Assembly: GCA_030549335.1 (NCBI GenBank)
Contig: CM060192.1
Span: forward strand, 22,200,157 to 22,264,156
Source of the DNA: Pontederia crassipes
Taxonomy: Eukaryota > Streptophyta > Magnoliopsida > Commelinales > Pontederiaceae
Length of the DNA stretch: 64,000 bases
Reading direction: 5' to 3'
The translations under genes and the position numbers were made by a program. Positions 11,330 to 23,829 of this stretch are shown piece by piece. The first letter of the stretch is position 1. Each line of letters begins with the position of its first letter. The notes under the pieces were generated by a model that did not search any database, had not been told where the DNA came from, and was given only the letters and a program-made list of their open reading frames with translations.

Positions 11330-13175
11330 GTCCAAGATTTCAATAAGTTGAATTTATAACAAATAAATTTGCTAGCAAGTGCAGTAGTCGTATCAAGTAA
11401 TAAAGTAGAGAGTAGAGTGTCAAGCTCATGAGAGTTAAATCTAATCTATCCTAATAATCTACTAAGAGAAGAAAAGATGTTGTGACGTGAAAATAGAAAA
11501 CAAATATGCGAAAAATTAAATATCAGAAAATAAAATAAATGGGTGTTGAGCCTAAGGATGATGAATGATTAATGATGATGCTTAACTAATATGAATCATG
11601 ACAATGATTGAATTATTACGATGATAAATAAATCCAATTCTTAAGATGGATTAGGATTACTTAGGACATTTATACTAAGTAAATCAAATTATCTTAACTC
11701 TTGCTAACTCTCGCAGAATTTGAGATCACAAACACTGAGTTAATTTTTAGTAAAGAAATATGATAAGATGCATTAAGTTGTAATTCTTAAACTAGCAATC
11801 ATCCAACATTGTGTATAAACTGATATACCACACAAAATTTAACACAAACGATGAGTTATAAGATTCATGTTATGATTGTTTCAACTTCAAGTTAAAAATC
11901 AATTTGTTAAGAATTATCAAATCCAAAAACTAACCACCCTCACATGATTTGTAGCCTTATTTTAGAATATAATAAACATAGTAACAAGCATTAAGCATAG
12001 CAATCATAATAAAAAAATCTAAAACAATTATATTAACTCAAATATAATCAACCAAGTATAGAGCATCAATAGAAGAAAAAATTCATGGCCTTCGATGATC
12101 TTTGAATTGTTGTAAAGTACACGCGTTGAGTTGCTCCATAGTTTCTCCCGAACAAACACTGAAAAACTTCGAAATTCGTCTTCTATGATGTAGCACAACT
12201 CCCAAGTCTCAAGCCCCTCTTTCATGTCTCAATCATCCCACTTTTGTCTCATAGGGCCTTTATTATAGGGTTTTGGTAGAGTTTCATTTGATTGTGAGTC
12301 TTTTTATACCAAAACAATAAAAATTTGGAATAGACTTTGATTGGCTTTAAACCCATCCAATACTTCTTCAAATCCGAGTAAATATGTTTCATAAAGATCC
12401 TTGAGACTTATATAAAGTTTGAAGTCGATCTGCAACTGAAATTCTCAACAAAAGTCGAAGAAATTTTAAATTTTAGCTTTGTAATGACCCATAATAACTT
12501 TGTAATGGTATAAATATGACTTTTTCATGGCTCTTATAGTGTCCAAATCGGAATAAACTTTACGTTTTCACGGTCCATAATATCATGGTCATAGCTCGTA
12601 ACTCATGCAAATTTTTAGCAGAAAATTGAGCATTTCACGGGCCGTTACGGGTCTATCATGACCCGTTATGTTCAATTTTCAGCCCTGACAATTTTCACTA
12701 ATTTGCACTTTCTAATTGTGTTTTAACTTTAATTTGAGTGTCATTTTCTCCAGTGACTTCTTACTCTTTTTTCTTTCTTTTTCTGCAATAAAACAAGGTG
12801 TTGAAGGAGTTGATTGACAGGCTGACCCTGACACGACTATAGTAATGATCCGCCCTCCGTTTCTACGACCATTCTTGTCTTCATCCCCTTCTTCAAAATC
12901 TCTCTCTCCTTCTCTCTCTCTTATTTTGTTTCCCTACTTTTTAACATATCTATTTATTATTCACAAAATACAAAATTAAAATTAAACAACTAAAATATCC
13001 AGAAAAAATAACAATGCAAGTTACAATCAACTTCAGCAACTAGAAAACTTTGGTAAATTTTTATTTTTATAAAATTAAAACAACTAATGTCAGAAAATGA
13101 TACATGATATATAAAAACGAATCGTAATATGATTAAATGCATGGCTAATTATATGTTGTAATTTGTGTGCATTAA
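11330..13175 (-). mobile_element. Probable solo LTR of an Athila/Tat-like Ty3/gypsy element
   Basis: This block interrupts the copia RNase H region. Near its left end it carries GCTAGCAAGTGCAGTAG followed by TCAAGTAATAAA, closely matching the same signature near the ends of the Athila LTRs at 21509 and 30565. There is no internal coding sequence. The 6-mer AGATTA (minus strand) occurs at both junctions and may include the target duplication, but clean TG..CA tips were not found, so the limits are approximate. Confidence 0.5.
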
Positions 13176-13179
13176 TCTC

Positions 13180-14015
13180 CAACAAGGCCTTTTAATTAGA
13201 TGTCTTTCTTAACAGTTTCAATCAATGTCATATACTCTGCCTTTGTAGTAGACAATGTGACTTTCCAACTGATAATGTGAAATTATAGTATATCATTGAT
13301 CTTTTTCCATCAACATATACAACATAATATGAGTCTGAATAACTTGCAACCAAACACTCCTTACCACTTCTGTAAATAAGGTTAATATCATACATTCCTT
13401 TCTTATATTAATTTATTGTCTACCAATGGTCTTTTCCAAGATTGCTCATGAACCTACTGACTATAATAACCATATGCGTAATATCAGGTCTTGTGCATAC
13501 TATAGCATACATGAAACTTCTGACTGCATTGACATATGAAACTCGAGACATATACTCCTTTTCTTCATCAGACATATGTGATGTGCACATTTAAAGCCGA
13601 TGGAATATTTAAGGTCTTCATTGCAATATTTTGAAAGAAAAAATAATATAAAATATTTTGCATATATCTTTTATGTGATTCCTATAAACCTTTATCCCTA
13701 AATTTTTTTTAACAATAAAATCCTTCATATCGAATTCTGCACTATGGAGTTTCTTCAAATTCTTAATATCTACCATGTTCCTAACAACAATTAACATATC
13801 ATCAACGTACAAGATCATATAGATAGTAGAGTCATCCTCCACCTTCTTGTGATAAGCACAACAATCATAGAACCCCTTATTGATTATGAAATTGTCGAAC
13901 CTTTTGTATCATTGCCTAGGAGACTGCTTCAAGCCATATAATGATTTCTTCAATATGCAAACTTGGTCCTCTTTGCCTGAGATAGAGAAACCCTCTTGTT
14001 GGCTCATTAGGATGT
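13180..14015 (-). pseudogene. Copia reverse transcriptase (C-terminal part) and RNase H start
   Basis: On the minus strand the reading includes ILKKSLYGLKQSPRQ, then YVDDML (the catalytic YVDD box, inside the open stretch 13618-13842), then a GIKVYR-like segment, and at about 13200-13250 KAEYMTLIETVKKDI, which is the RNase H AEYMAL motif. Several stops and a frame change make it non-functional. The N-terminal half of this RT lies at 19438-19770, on the far side of the gypsy insertion. Confidence 0.85.
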
Positions 14016-15819
14016 TGATCACTAGCTAATCATACTATAATTCTGCTCATTTTTCATCTCAATTTATGTGCATATACGTCATGAAATGTTCATATTCTGA
14101 TAATTATGCTTAATCTACATGCAATTATCTTCTTGACATAATATTATCTTACATTTACACATTTGAGTTGTTTGATATGTTGTTTTAATTTTTATTTGTT
14201 TAATTTTTATTTGAAGAACTGATGCTTGTTGTTCTTGCTAATTCAGTCTCCAAATCAAACATAAAAGGCAAACATTCTTGCTAGAAAAGGAGGAGGGACC
14301 ACAATTATCACCGACGTGCTCTACAAACGTCATCTCTACATAATCATTCATTTAATAACATATTAAGTTAGTTTGGATGTCCAATTAGTGATATTTGTAT
14401 ATAGTAATTAATATTTATAATGATGACTTAATTATCGATAAACTTTACAAAGTAATTATATAAGGTTATTAGGAATAAATGATAAGATTTCTAAATATTA
14501 TAATATATATTTTTAAATAGGATTAAGTAAGTTTAATTAGGATTAAAATAAATAGTTATGATGAAAAAAATTTGATTGACCATCACTCAAGTTCCAAGCA
14601 GCTGAAGTAGACAAGTAAACAACTGTTTAAAGGAATATTTTTCCAAATCATCATATGACGTCAAAATTTTGGAAACAATATATAAGCAACTTAACTTTAT
14701 CCATTCACAATCAAAAAAGTATCATAGGAAGAACCTGAGCAAAATTGACTGGGAAAATTCGGGAACATATGTTGTTCAAGGTGAGTTCTTGATCCGAAAA
14801 TTGTTTTTTTCCTTCGTGGCTATCCAACCATAAATTATGAAATTTTGTATGGTTCTACCATTCGATGTTAGCTTTCCATGGCCTATGTAATCACCTAAAA
14901 ATGAGTTTAATAAAGGAAGTTATGAACTTAAATTCGCTGATCACTCATCCTGTCTCGAGTCAGATATAGGTTCAATTTTTAAATTAGTGAACCATTAAAA
15001 TAGAGTGCATTAGGGTTTGAAATTTTCTTATGATAAATTAGACATTCCAAAGGTTTGATGAGATGTGTAATCATTCTATTTGGACATGTATCTTGGGAGA
15101 AATGAATATTTCATTTCATAGAGATTCTTTTGTCAGATTCTAGGACACACGACTCGAATTGACTATTTTTTTATAAAGTTATACAAGGAGTTAAATTATA
15201 TAATTTTTATGACTAAATAATAAGGAAGTCTAATATTTAGGACAACTATTATCTCGCTAAATAGGCAATTATATATAAATTGATTTTTCAATGACACAGT
15301 CTGCCAGAACATAAACCCTAGGTCAGCTTATCTAGAATGTTATGACTTACTTACTTTGACTTAGTTAATGATATTTGGGAGTTGGAAACCTTGTCTTTCT
15401 AATTAATTCAAAATTATAAGATTTTCCCATGTACTTAAGAAGTTATGAATGATTAATTGACATACACTTAGTCTGAAATCCTGAGACATCACCTAGTTAA
15501 ACTTTGGAGGATTGAGAAATTCCAATTGTAAAATGGCCTATGAATATAAATATCTGAAATTAAAAATTAAAATTATAAGGGATTATATGCATTTTAGGGT
15601 GCATAAACATTCATGCATTATGAGCATGCATTATATTTTATTATAATTGGAAAGTAAAAAGACATTATTACTTGTAGGAAAACATCAAGTTGCAAGTGAA
15701 AGGGAGGAAATTTAGTAAACCTCCTTGAAGGAATAAAGTATAAGGTGAGTGAGTAAATTTACAACATAGCAAAATGATATATGTTAGTTCTTTTATTTAT
15801 GATATTATCTCAAGCAAAG

Positions 15820-15867
<48 letters not shown>
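15820..15867. repeat. ATT trinucleotide microsatellite
   Basis: About 16 ATT units within the gypsy LTR. Confidence 0.95.
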
Positions 15868-16159
15868 GAAACATATCTTGAATTATGAAAAGTATTTATG
15901 ATATGTTTCAAGGATTTCATATGAGATGGAGAAAACTCTTACATCAAAATATTTTTAGGGAACAATGCTTGTGAACTTAAAATAAGTTTACTTGATATTG
16001 ATATGTGATTGTGATATGTTACTTTGGTATTATAAAACTCCATGTGTACATTGACCATGCTAAATGAAAAAAGTTTTTGGAATCACATTCGATATACGTG
16101 AAGCCTTTGGGACGTATATCGAATGTCTTTGCCCTTTGGGGGTTGCTTTACGTGCACAT

Positions 16160-16500
16160 ATTTTCTTATGATATGCTCTGCGTATTCGAGAGTCATGATT
16201 GTGAAGCTCTGCATATTTGACACATTATTGACACATTATTTGCACTGCATATTCGAGACTCTTGATTGTGAAGTTTTGCTTTACTATATGACACATAATC
16301 ATGGAGGGATACATATTGACTTATGATTTGCTCTGCATATCCGAGGCTCTTGATTGCGAAGCTCTTCTTAACTATATGACACACAATCATGGAGGGATAC
16401 GTATTGACTCATGATTTGCTTTGCGTATTCGAGACTCTTGATTATAAAGCTCTACTTAACTGTATGACATATGATCATGAAAAAATACATATTGACCCAT
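16160..16500. repeat. 88-bp tandem repeat within the gypsy LTR
   Basis: GACTCTTGATT recurs at 16257, 16345 (as GGCTCTTGATT) and 16433, each 88 bp apart. It is followed by a conserved ATATGACACA..ATCATGGAGGGATAC..ATTGAC stretch. A partial unit precedes the array. Confidence 0.8.
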
Positions 16501-17269
16501 TATAAGTATATGTGATGACACATGTGTGGAGTTTATATCTTGAATTACTTTTATTTATGTAAAAGTTCATATGATTTGGCAACTTACAGTATATGAGTTA
16601 TGCTTAAATATTTTCTCATATAGAGAATTTGATTATTTAAATATTATATGCACTCATATTGTCCCCCTATATTTTCCTTTTATTCCACTCACTAAGCAAA
16701 TGTTGTTGCTCACAGTATCCATTATAAATTTTTCAGATACTCATAAGATCTCGAATTGAGTCGACTCGGAGCTTATTTTGCTGCATATAGAAAAGGTCGA
16801 GTCGCTGGAGCACGTTTATTTTCCTCTTCACTTTTGTTTTTGGAAGCATGCTTGTAATCGATAATCCTAAATGTCATAATTAAGTTTGTGAGAAACTTTT
16901 TGCAAGGTTGTATAAAACTTGATCCTATGGGATGCTATATGTGAAATGATTTGTGAAACAATAGTGACGACATGAGAATATTATGTCTTATAACTTTTAT
17001 TTGTATATATTGACAAATAACACAAGACAATAAGGGAGGGAGATTTTGTCGATTTTATTTTTAGAATTTTTAAACATAATTAAGGGATGCAATAATTGGA
17101 ATTAGAACTTAGTCACGGAGTTGAGTGTGACGAATTTTGATATCAGAGCTTAGATTATAAGATTCTATAGAGAGTATGACCTAAGTTTAATATTAGGTGG
17201 CATTATTTACATTAGATTGATAGTGCATGCTTTTGAATTTCTTTTTATTTTTATTTTGAAGGTAAAAAT

Positions 17270-17760
17270 GTAACCGCATAGGAGTCGTGGCGATGACCAA
17301 TTTGTTATTATTGGCCCAAGTCATTCTGCTGCACCAGGCGATCGACCTAATAGAGTCCATCAATTTCATCTCATGCATCAGTACAGAGTTGATGATGAGA
17401 TCCCAACGGGCCTATCAAGACTTCCTCAAGACTTTCTCAAGTTGTTGAGCAAGTTAATCCTATTAAGAACCAAAGTGATGCACAAGTTCTTGCACAAGGT
17501 TTAAGGGCTATTATGAGTGGAGTAAACCTAACCTCCCAAGTTATGCAAAGAAATAGGTTCATGACAAAATTAGAAAATAAGGTATAGTTGATTTTGAAGG
17601 TACAATTGACCCATCAGAGGCAGATGCATGATTAAAGCGTATGGATAGAATATTCAATTAGATTTGGTGCTCTAATGAAGAAAAGTTTGATGATATTGTT
17701 TCCTTATTGCAAAAAATGTTTTGGATTGGTGAGAAATAGTTCCTGAAAGTCAAAATTTTC
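17270..17760 (+). pseudogene. Gypsy gag remnant
   Basis: The plus strand near 17590-17700 reads VDFEGTIDPSEADA, a stop, then LKRMDRIFN and SNEEKFDDIVSLL. This is the gag FxGTxDPxEADxWLKxMERIF region of Tekay-like elements. Stops and deletions follow, and the protease and early RT are missing. Confidence 0.75.
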
Positions 17761-17809
17761 CAAGTACTCTTGGATGGGAGGACTTTCTTTAAGAATTTCC
17801 TGGATAGGA

Positions 17810-18660
17810 GGACCTTCTGCAGCTTTTATGGATCTCATGAACAAAGTTTTCAAACCTTATTTGGATAAGTTTGTAATTGTTTTTATCGTATATTAGTCTA
17901 TTCTAGAAGCGAAGAATAGCATGAAGAACATTTAAGAATTATCTTGCAAATACTTCAAGAGAAATAATTATTTGCAAAGTTTAGCAAGCGTGAATTTTGG
18001 CTGAACTCAGTGGTATTTATGAGACATGTAATCTCAGTAGAAGACATTTGTGTAGACCCAGCAAAAGTTGAGGTAATATTAAAGTGTGAGCCTCCGAAGA
18101 GTGTGATAGAAGTGGGAAGTTTTCTTGACCTAGCCGGATATTATCGATGTTTTATTGAACATTTCTCTATGATTGCAGTTCCATTAACTAGACTTTTTTG
18201 AAAGAATGTAAAGTTCGAATGGACAGAGCAATGTCAAGATAACTTCAAAAAGTTAAATAGATGTCTCCAGTGTTGACATTCCCAACAAATGATGAAAGCT
18301 ATGTGGTGTATAGTGATACTTCTCAACAAGGGTTGGGTTGCGTTCTATTGTAACATGGAAAAGTGATTGCATATGCTTCTCGAGAACTCAAAACCACATG
18401 AGTTAAATTATCCCACACATGATTTAGAGTTGGCGACAGTTATTTTTGCCCTTAAGATATTAAGGCATTATCTCTATAGAGAGACATGTCACCTTTTTAG
18501 AGATCATAAGAGTATGAAATACCTACTTACACAAAAAGAATTAAATTGACTCCAAAGAAGGTGGATGTAGTTATTAAAATTGTGTAATTGATTATCATCC
18601 GGATAAAGACAATGTGGTTGCAGATGTACTTAACCGAAAATCATCGAGTCTTCTAGCTCA
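17810..18660 (+). pseudogene. Gypsy reverse transcriptase C-terminus and RNase H remnant
   Basis: The reading includes HVISVEDICVDPAKVE, FLDLAGYYRCFIEHFS and PLTRL, typical of the RT-RNase H connection. RNase H pieces follow ([36 protein letters not shown]), then NVVADV just before the end. Several in-frame stops break it (for example at 18202 and 18550). No integrase follows, so the element is truncated on its 3' side. Confidence 0.85.
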
Positions 18661-19432
18661 TATTTTTGTAATTTAGAGATAAACCAAGAGCATTGACATT
18701 AGTGTTTGGATCTGATTGTGTTCTGTGCAATGGACTGAATTATTTATCTTATCTTTGTAATTATTGTTACTCGTGATTCTGACTTTACTTATTATGCTTA
18801 TATCTGAAAGGAATGTTAGCATACTAGTAGATGTCATAAGTTCCACAATAATCTAATATCAGTTGAAACCCTTTCTCAATCAACCTAACTAACATTTATA
18901 TAAAAGTATGATACTTAATTCTTATTTTAATGTATTGTGAGAGCAATTTTTATAGGTTGAAACTGGCATGATCTTATTGTTGAGTTGTTCTAATCCATCC
19001 ATAATAGAATATTAGATGAACTCCATTCCTACGAGAATTTATTATTAATTATTAATTCACTTTTGGGTTTTAAGCTAAGTAGTCAATTTTCATTATATAT
19101 CAATCGCATTAAAACATAAAAAGGAGTTAACTTAGTTATAGTTTGATCCTGTCTTTATATTTCCCTTTTTTGCTTAGTTGTTATTTTTGCTTTTTTAGTT
19201 TAGTATTAATCTAGATTAGTTAGTGAATTTTTAGATCTCAAATCACTATGGATATAGGATTCAGGTCTACTACTTCAATCTGTGCACTTGCAGTTGACTA
19301 AAGTGAGGAGTTTTAGGCCTGTGTTGCATTTTCAATTTTGTGTAGTTCCCATCTGTATAAAGCATAGTCTACACTTAGAGCTTAGTCTTTTACATTTTAT
19401 GCTTAGATTACACTCCCATGAAATTCACATCA

Positions 19433-21490
19433 GATGCCTTCTTCAAATTCCTCATATAGAAATGTTGACTTCACATCTAACTGCTCAAGCTCTAAATTTT
19501 GATGTGCTACAAGGATAAATAGCACCCAGATGGAAGTGTACCTAATAACTAGAGAGAAAATATCATTGTAGTTCACTCCCTATTTTAACCGTAGCATTTA
19601 GCAACCAAATGTGCTTTGTATCTGATGCATTCAACTTCTAAGCTTCCAAGCTTCTTCTTGAAAATCTATTTACAGACCTTTATACATTTGTGTAACTTGA
19701 CTAATTCCCAAGTCTGATTCTTATGAAGAGACTTCATCTTTTCACCCATTGCCGCAATCCACTATTTTGATTCTACACATGTAATAATATTCTTATAGTT
19801 TGATGGCTCTAACGACTTCACTTCTACAGCTACTTGAAATGCATATGCAACTATGTCCACAAAATCATATCGCTTAGGAGAACCTATTTGCTTGCAAGCA
19901 CGTCCGAGAGCTAGACTTAAAATTTCTTTTCTTCTAGTTGCTCAACCTGATGTGATCCTTCCATGTCGTTCTGAATAGGAGTTAGTTGAAACTCTATCTA
20001 TTTGTTGACACTTCAACCATATCTATTTTCTGTTGGAGCATAGATGCCTCATCAAATGATATATTTTTATTGTGAATAACTTTATGCTATGAAAAAAATC
20101 AGATTATGTAGCCTTTTACACTTGCACCATATCACACAAAAACTTCTTTTTTGGCCCTTGGTTCCAACTTTCTTTCGATGACATGATAATATGTTGAACA
20201 ACAAAAATCTTTCATATTATTATATTCAACATGATTTCTTGATCATACCTCAATAGAAGTCTTGAAGATCGATCACAGTCGTAGAGCTCTGATTTACCAA
20301 GTAATATGCTATGCTCATAGACTCAACCCAAAATGACGTGCTCATATCAAAATTTCAGAGCATGCATCACCTCTCTAGAAGTGTTTTGTTTATGCAGTTT
20401 GCTACACAATTTTGTTGTGGTGTATATTTGACGGTGCAATGTTTAGCAATGTATTCATCTTTGCAGAACTGATTGAATTCAATCGAACAAAACTTTAAAC
20501 TATTGTCAGTACGAAGATGTTTCACCTTTCTCAATGTTTGATTCTTCACAAGAACCTTCCACTATTCGTAAGACTTTGAATGCCTTGCTCTTGTGCTTCA
20601 TCATGAATATCCATATCATCTTGAGTAGTCTTCTATCATATATAGAAATATATAAAAGCTTCTAGAGATGGAACACGAGAGGGGCCCTAATAGTAGCGTA
20701 TATATAATCAAGTGTCACCTTCTTCTTGTGCATTACTTTGCTAAATTGAAGTCGTTTTTGCTTGCCGAAGACATAGTACTTTCAGAACTTGATTTTGGAT
20801 ATCTTCTGACCACTTAGAAGACTACACTTGTTAAGGATGTTCATCCCTTTTTTACTCAATGTCCAAGTTGCATGTGTCACAACTTGAATGTATTTCAATG
20901 AATTACTTACTACAAGCACGCTAGAAATTACTATGCCTTGTAGTACATATAAAGATTTTTGCCTGGCTTCTCTCATGACTTCAATATGATCCTTGGTGAA
21001 CATGAGAACACCTCCTACTGCATCAATCCAACATGATTGATATTAAGGTTTTCATAAGTTACGGAACATGACAGATCAATGTCCTCATCTGATTATCATG
21101 AGTTCTAATCTGAATTGAGTAAATTCTAACTATTTACAAATTACATCATTGCTCATGATTACGTTACTGTCATCAATATTCTAATAAGTTGAGAATCATT
21201 CTTTGTGTTGAGTCATATGATAAGAGCATCCTGAATTTAGAATCCAATTCTCCTCTAAACATCTCTAATTAGAAATCATAAGAGCCAAATCGTCATATTC
21301 AGATTCGCTACTCTAGTGTACTAACAACTATATCTTTCTTCTTTTTCTTGGGGCAATCTTTCTTCCAATGACTAGATTCTTTGCAATATTTGTAGATGTC
21401 CTTTGGATAGATATTCTTCTTTGGCTTGTCTGTCTTTGGATTCAGATGATGGCTATTTTTTGTGATTGTCACCAACCATGCGTCCTAAGA
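19433..21490 (-). pseudogene. Copia protease-integrase-RT (N-terminal) remnant of the outer element
   Basis: From right to left on the minus strand: zinc knuckle YCKESSHWKKDC (about 21340-21400); protease WILDSGCSYHMT (about 21200); GAG-pre-integrase LSKKGMNILNKCSLLSGQKISK (20782-21003 stretch); integrase core KHLRTDNSLKF and the PQQN motif (20367-20549); and the start of RT with LVKLHKC and QLDVKSTFL (19430-19770). Stops and frameshifts are frequent. The copia frame is cut at 21490 by the Athila element and resumes at 31907. Confidence 0.88.
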
Positions 21491-21495
21491 ATTCA

Positions 21496-22860
21496 TGATG
21501 GGAACTTAGAAATACTAGCAAGCGCACTAATCGTTCAAGTAATAAAATGATGAGTATAAAGTATAATTCCCACGAAGATAAGAAATAATTAATAACTTCT
21601 CTCGCTTATAACTTGAGAAAAAATGAATAAATTGTTTAATGTGAAAATAAGTTGAATAATTAATAAAAATATAAGAATATGATCAATGGAGTTTAAAAGT
21701 ATATATTTGATGAATATGACTTATCTTGATTAATACCGCTACTCACGTATGAATTCTAGACAAAAGATGATGAATTAATAAGGAAAAATTCCCAATTTGA
21801 TTTAACCGATATTTCAGACTTTAAACCCTATTTTGAGATCAATAAAAGAGAATAATCCTTTCAGTTCTTAATTTAATCTATTCAATCTCAAAACGCATTC
21901 AACTAGAATATAAAGTTAAGGACTTTCTCAAGTCACCTTAACATCAACACAATTGGGTCTCTTGCGATTTCCACAATTATGGCATGTAAGAGAAAAATTA
22001 GAGAAAAACTCTAGAGAATCTAAAAAACTTCTTTTCAGATAATCAAAAGATTCAAAAGAATAAATCTCAAGTAACAATTGATCAAATCTTCAAACATGCT
22101 ATTGATCCATCAACTAATTGGCCGAAGAATTCATAAAGAATATGGTTCAATCAAGAAAATCCTAAAGAACTACTCTAATAAACTAGAGTACATCAATCTA
22201 AATAATGTTTCAGGGAAAGAAAAGAGAACAAGAAGAACTACTCCTAATTCTACCATCCTCTCTCGAGTTTCCGGTAGAATTTCGTTGTAACCTCTAGATC
22301 TCCTTCACCAAGCCTTCAACCTCTGAATTATGCCCTCCAAAGATGATCCCCCAAATGATTAGGGGTCTCCTTAAATAGTTTTTCCTGTAGCATGGCTCAA
22401 CAACCTGAAATCTTATAAAAAACGTGGATAAAAATGGCTTAAAACTGCCTAACAGAATCGCCATCACGGTCGTGAAAATCAAATAGTACGGCCATGATAG
22501 AACATCAATTTCTAGTCTTTCGTAGCACGGGCGTGACGATCGATTGCACAGCCATGACAGAAAGTCTTCCAAGCCTCCGATTCGCACGGCCGTGACAAAA
22601 AGATTAAATTCCGCTCTTCATTGCATGGGCATGACTCTCATTTGTACGGCCGTGACAACTGTTAAAAGTTATTTTCCATGACTTTTTCGTCCATATTCCA
22701 GCGTATTTCCATTCCCTGTCATGAATTTAATCAAGCTTAGGTAGTAATAAATCTTTAGGAAATTTCGATATATTTACAATAATTTTTCATTTTAAATCAT
22801 GAAACACTCTTAAAGTTAAAATAAATTGGCCTAAAAATTATGCATGAATTCTATGCATCA
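21496..22860 (-). repeat. 3' LTR of the Athila-type element
   Basis: 1365 bp, ending in the outer tip next to the ATTCA duplication. It aligns with 30551-31906 apart from point changes, an internal stretch of about 30 bp present only here (about 21898-21945), and fewer intact CACGGCCGTG units. Confidence 0.9.
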
Positions 22861-22876
22861 AATTCCCCCAAGCTAG
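22861..22876 (-). other. Polypurine tract of the Athila-type element
   Basis: The minus strand reads CTAGCTTGGGGGAATT immediately before the LTR TGATG tip. A purine run at this place primes plus-strand synthesis. A similar CTAGCTTGGGAGAATT lies at about 23726-23741. Confidence 0.75.
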
Positions 22877-23829
22877 ATATTTTGCTTGTCCTCAAGTAAT
22901 TTTGTCAGACAAGCCCTCGCTCCATTGCGATATCTAATACTTTTCTCCTATTGCTCTTTTACACAGTCATCACCAGAGTATCTTTTCTCAAACCAAGCCT
23001 AGCCTTACAAAATTCTCAACCTTTAACCATCCTCCCTACATTATTTACATACAATATTCATCCATCTCATAAAAGTATCAATATTGAACCACAAATCCTT
23101 AAGGAGCTTATTTTCATACTATTATTATTTCACATTTCAGCATTAAGATTTTTTTTTCACTTTAAGAATTTAGTAATCCTCCATATTGCACAAAGTGATC
23201 CATGTAACGGGCTTTTGACCGACGGATCCCAGAACAGATGCTCTTAGGTCGCCAGGCAAGTATCCCCTACGGATCTAATCACCCGAACATACCAAGGTTC
23301 CAGATGATACTTTATACTTCTCATTTAACTGTTGGAGCTCAACTAGCTCTCTTTTCATTCACTTTAACATTAAAATTAATTAGCATAATTATAAGCTCCA
23401 AAAAAAAATTTATGCTTCAAGAAGATACAAGTATAATCAAGAGTCATATCATAGTAGATAATTTCAAAAGTGCAAATTAAAGAGTAGATTCATTTGCTCG
23501 GCAACAAACTCTTACCATTTCCCAATAATCTGGTGATAACTGATAAAGAGAACAATAATTGAATTTCATAAGATAAGCAATGCCTTGACACTGAACTTTA
23601 AGACAATGAAATATGTAACATGAGAGAAATGATGCACTGACCACAACATTGAGTTTATCACATATCTAGTACGCAAAAAGGGTCGCAACTAATGTGTAAA
23701 AGGTTTTCATAAAAGCGCATAAAATTCTCCCAAGCTAGAACCAGACATTGCCCTAGTGTTAGGCTTAACATGCTAAAAGAAAAGGAAAATACATAAGTAG
23801 AAAAATATAAAATAAAATAAGAGAGACGA
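22877..23829 (-). other. Non-coding region between env-like ORF and 3' LTR
   Basis: AT-rich spacer typical of Athila/Tat elements. It has a second polypurine-like CTAGCTTGGGAGAATT near 23730 and no supported frame. Confidence 0.5.

Larger units (their letters stand above)
14016..17132 (+). repeat. Long 5' LTR of the inserted gypsy element
   Basis: It runs from TGATCACTAG to GAGTGTGACG directly before the tRNA-Met primer site. At ~3.1 kb it fits Tekay/Del-type LTRs. It contains an ATT microsatellite and an 88-bp tandem repeat. Confidence 0.55.
14016..19432 (+). mobile_element. Ty3/gypsy element (long-LTR, Tekay/Del-like) inserted in the copia RT
   Basis: The insertion splits the copia RT between FLYEEFEEGI and LMSQQEGF. 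It starts TGATCACTAG and ends CACATCA, with flanking GATGT (14011-14015) and GATGC (19433-19437), 4 of 5 matching. A ~3.1-kb 5' LTR is followed by a primer site (TTTTGATATCAGAGC, 17135-17149) and decayed gag and RT/RNase H. No matching 3' LTR is visible: 18680-19432 does not align with 14016-17132. It carries another Athila/Tat-like signature near 19280-19300 on the minus strand, so the 3' half may itself be rearranged. Confidence 0.7.

Noticed and set aside
22078..22290. 70-codon plus frame repeated at 31121-31315
   Set aside because: It is the same LTR sequence in the two copies of the Athila LTR, not a duplicated gene.
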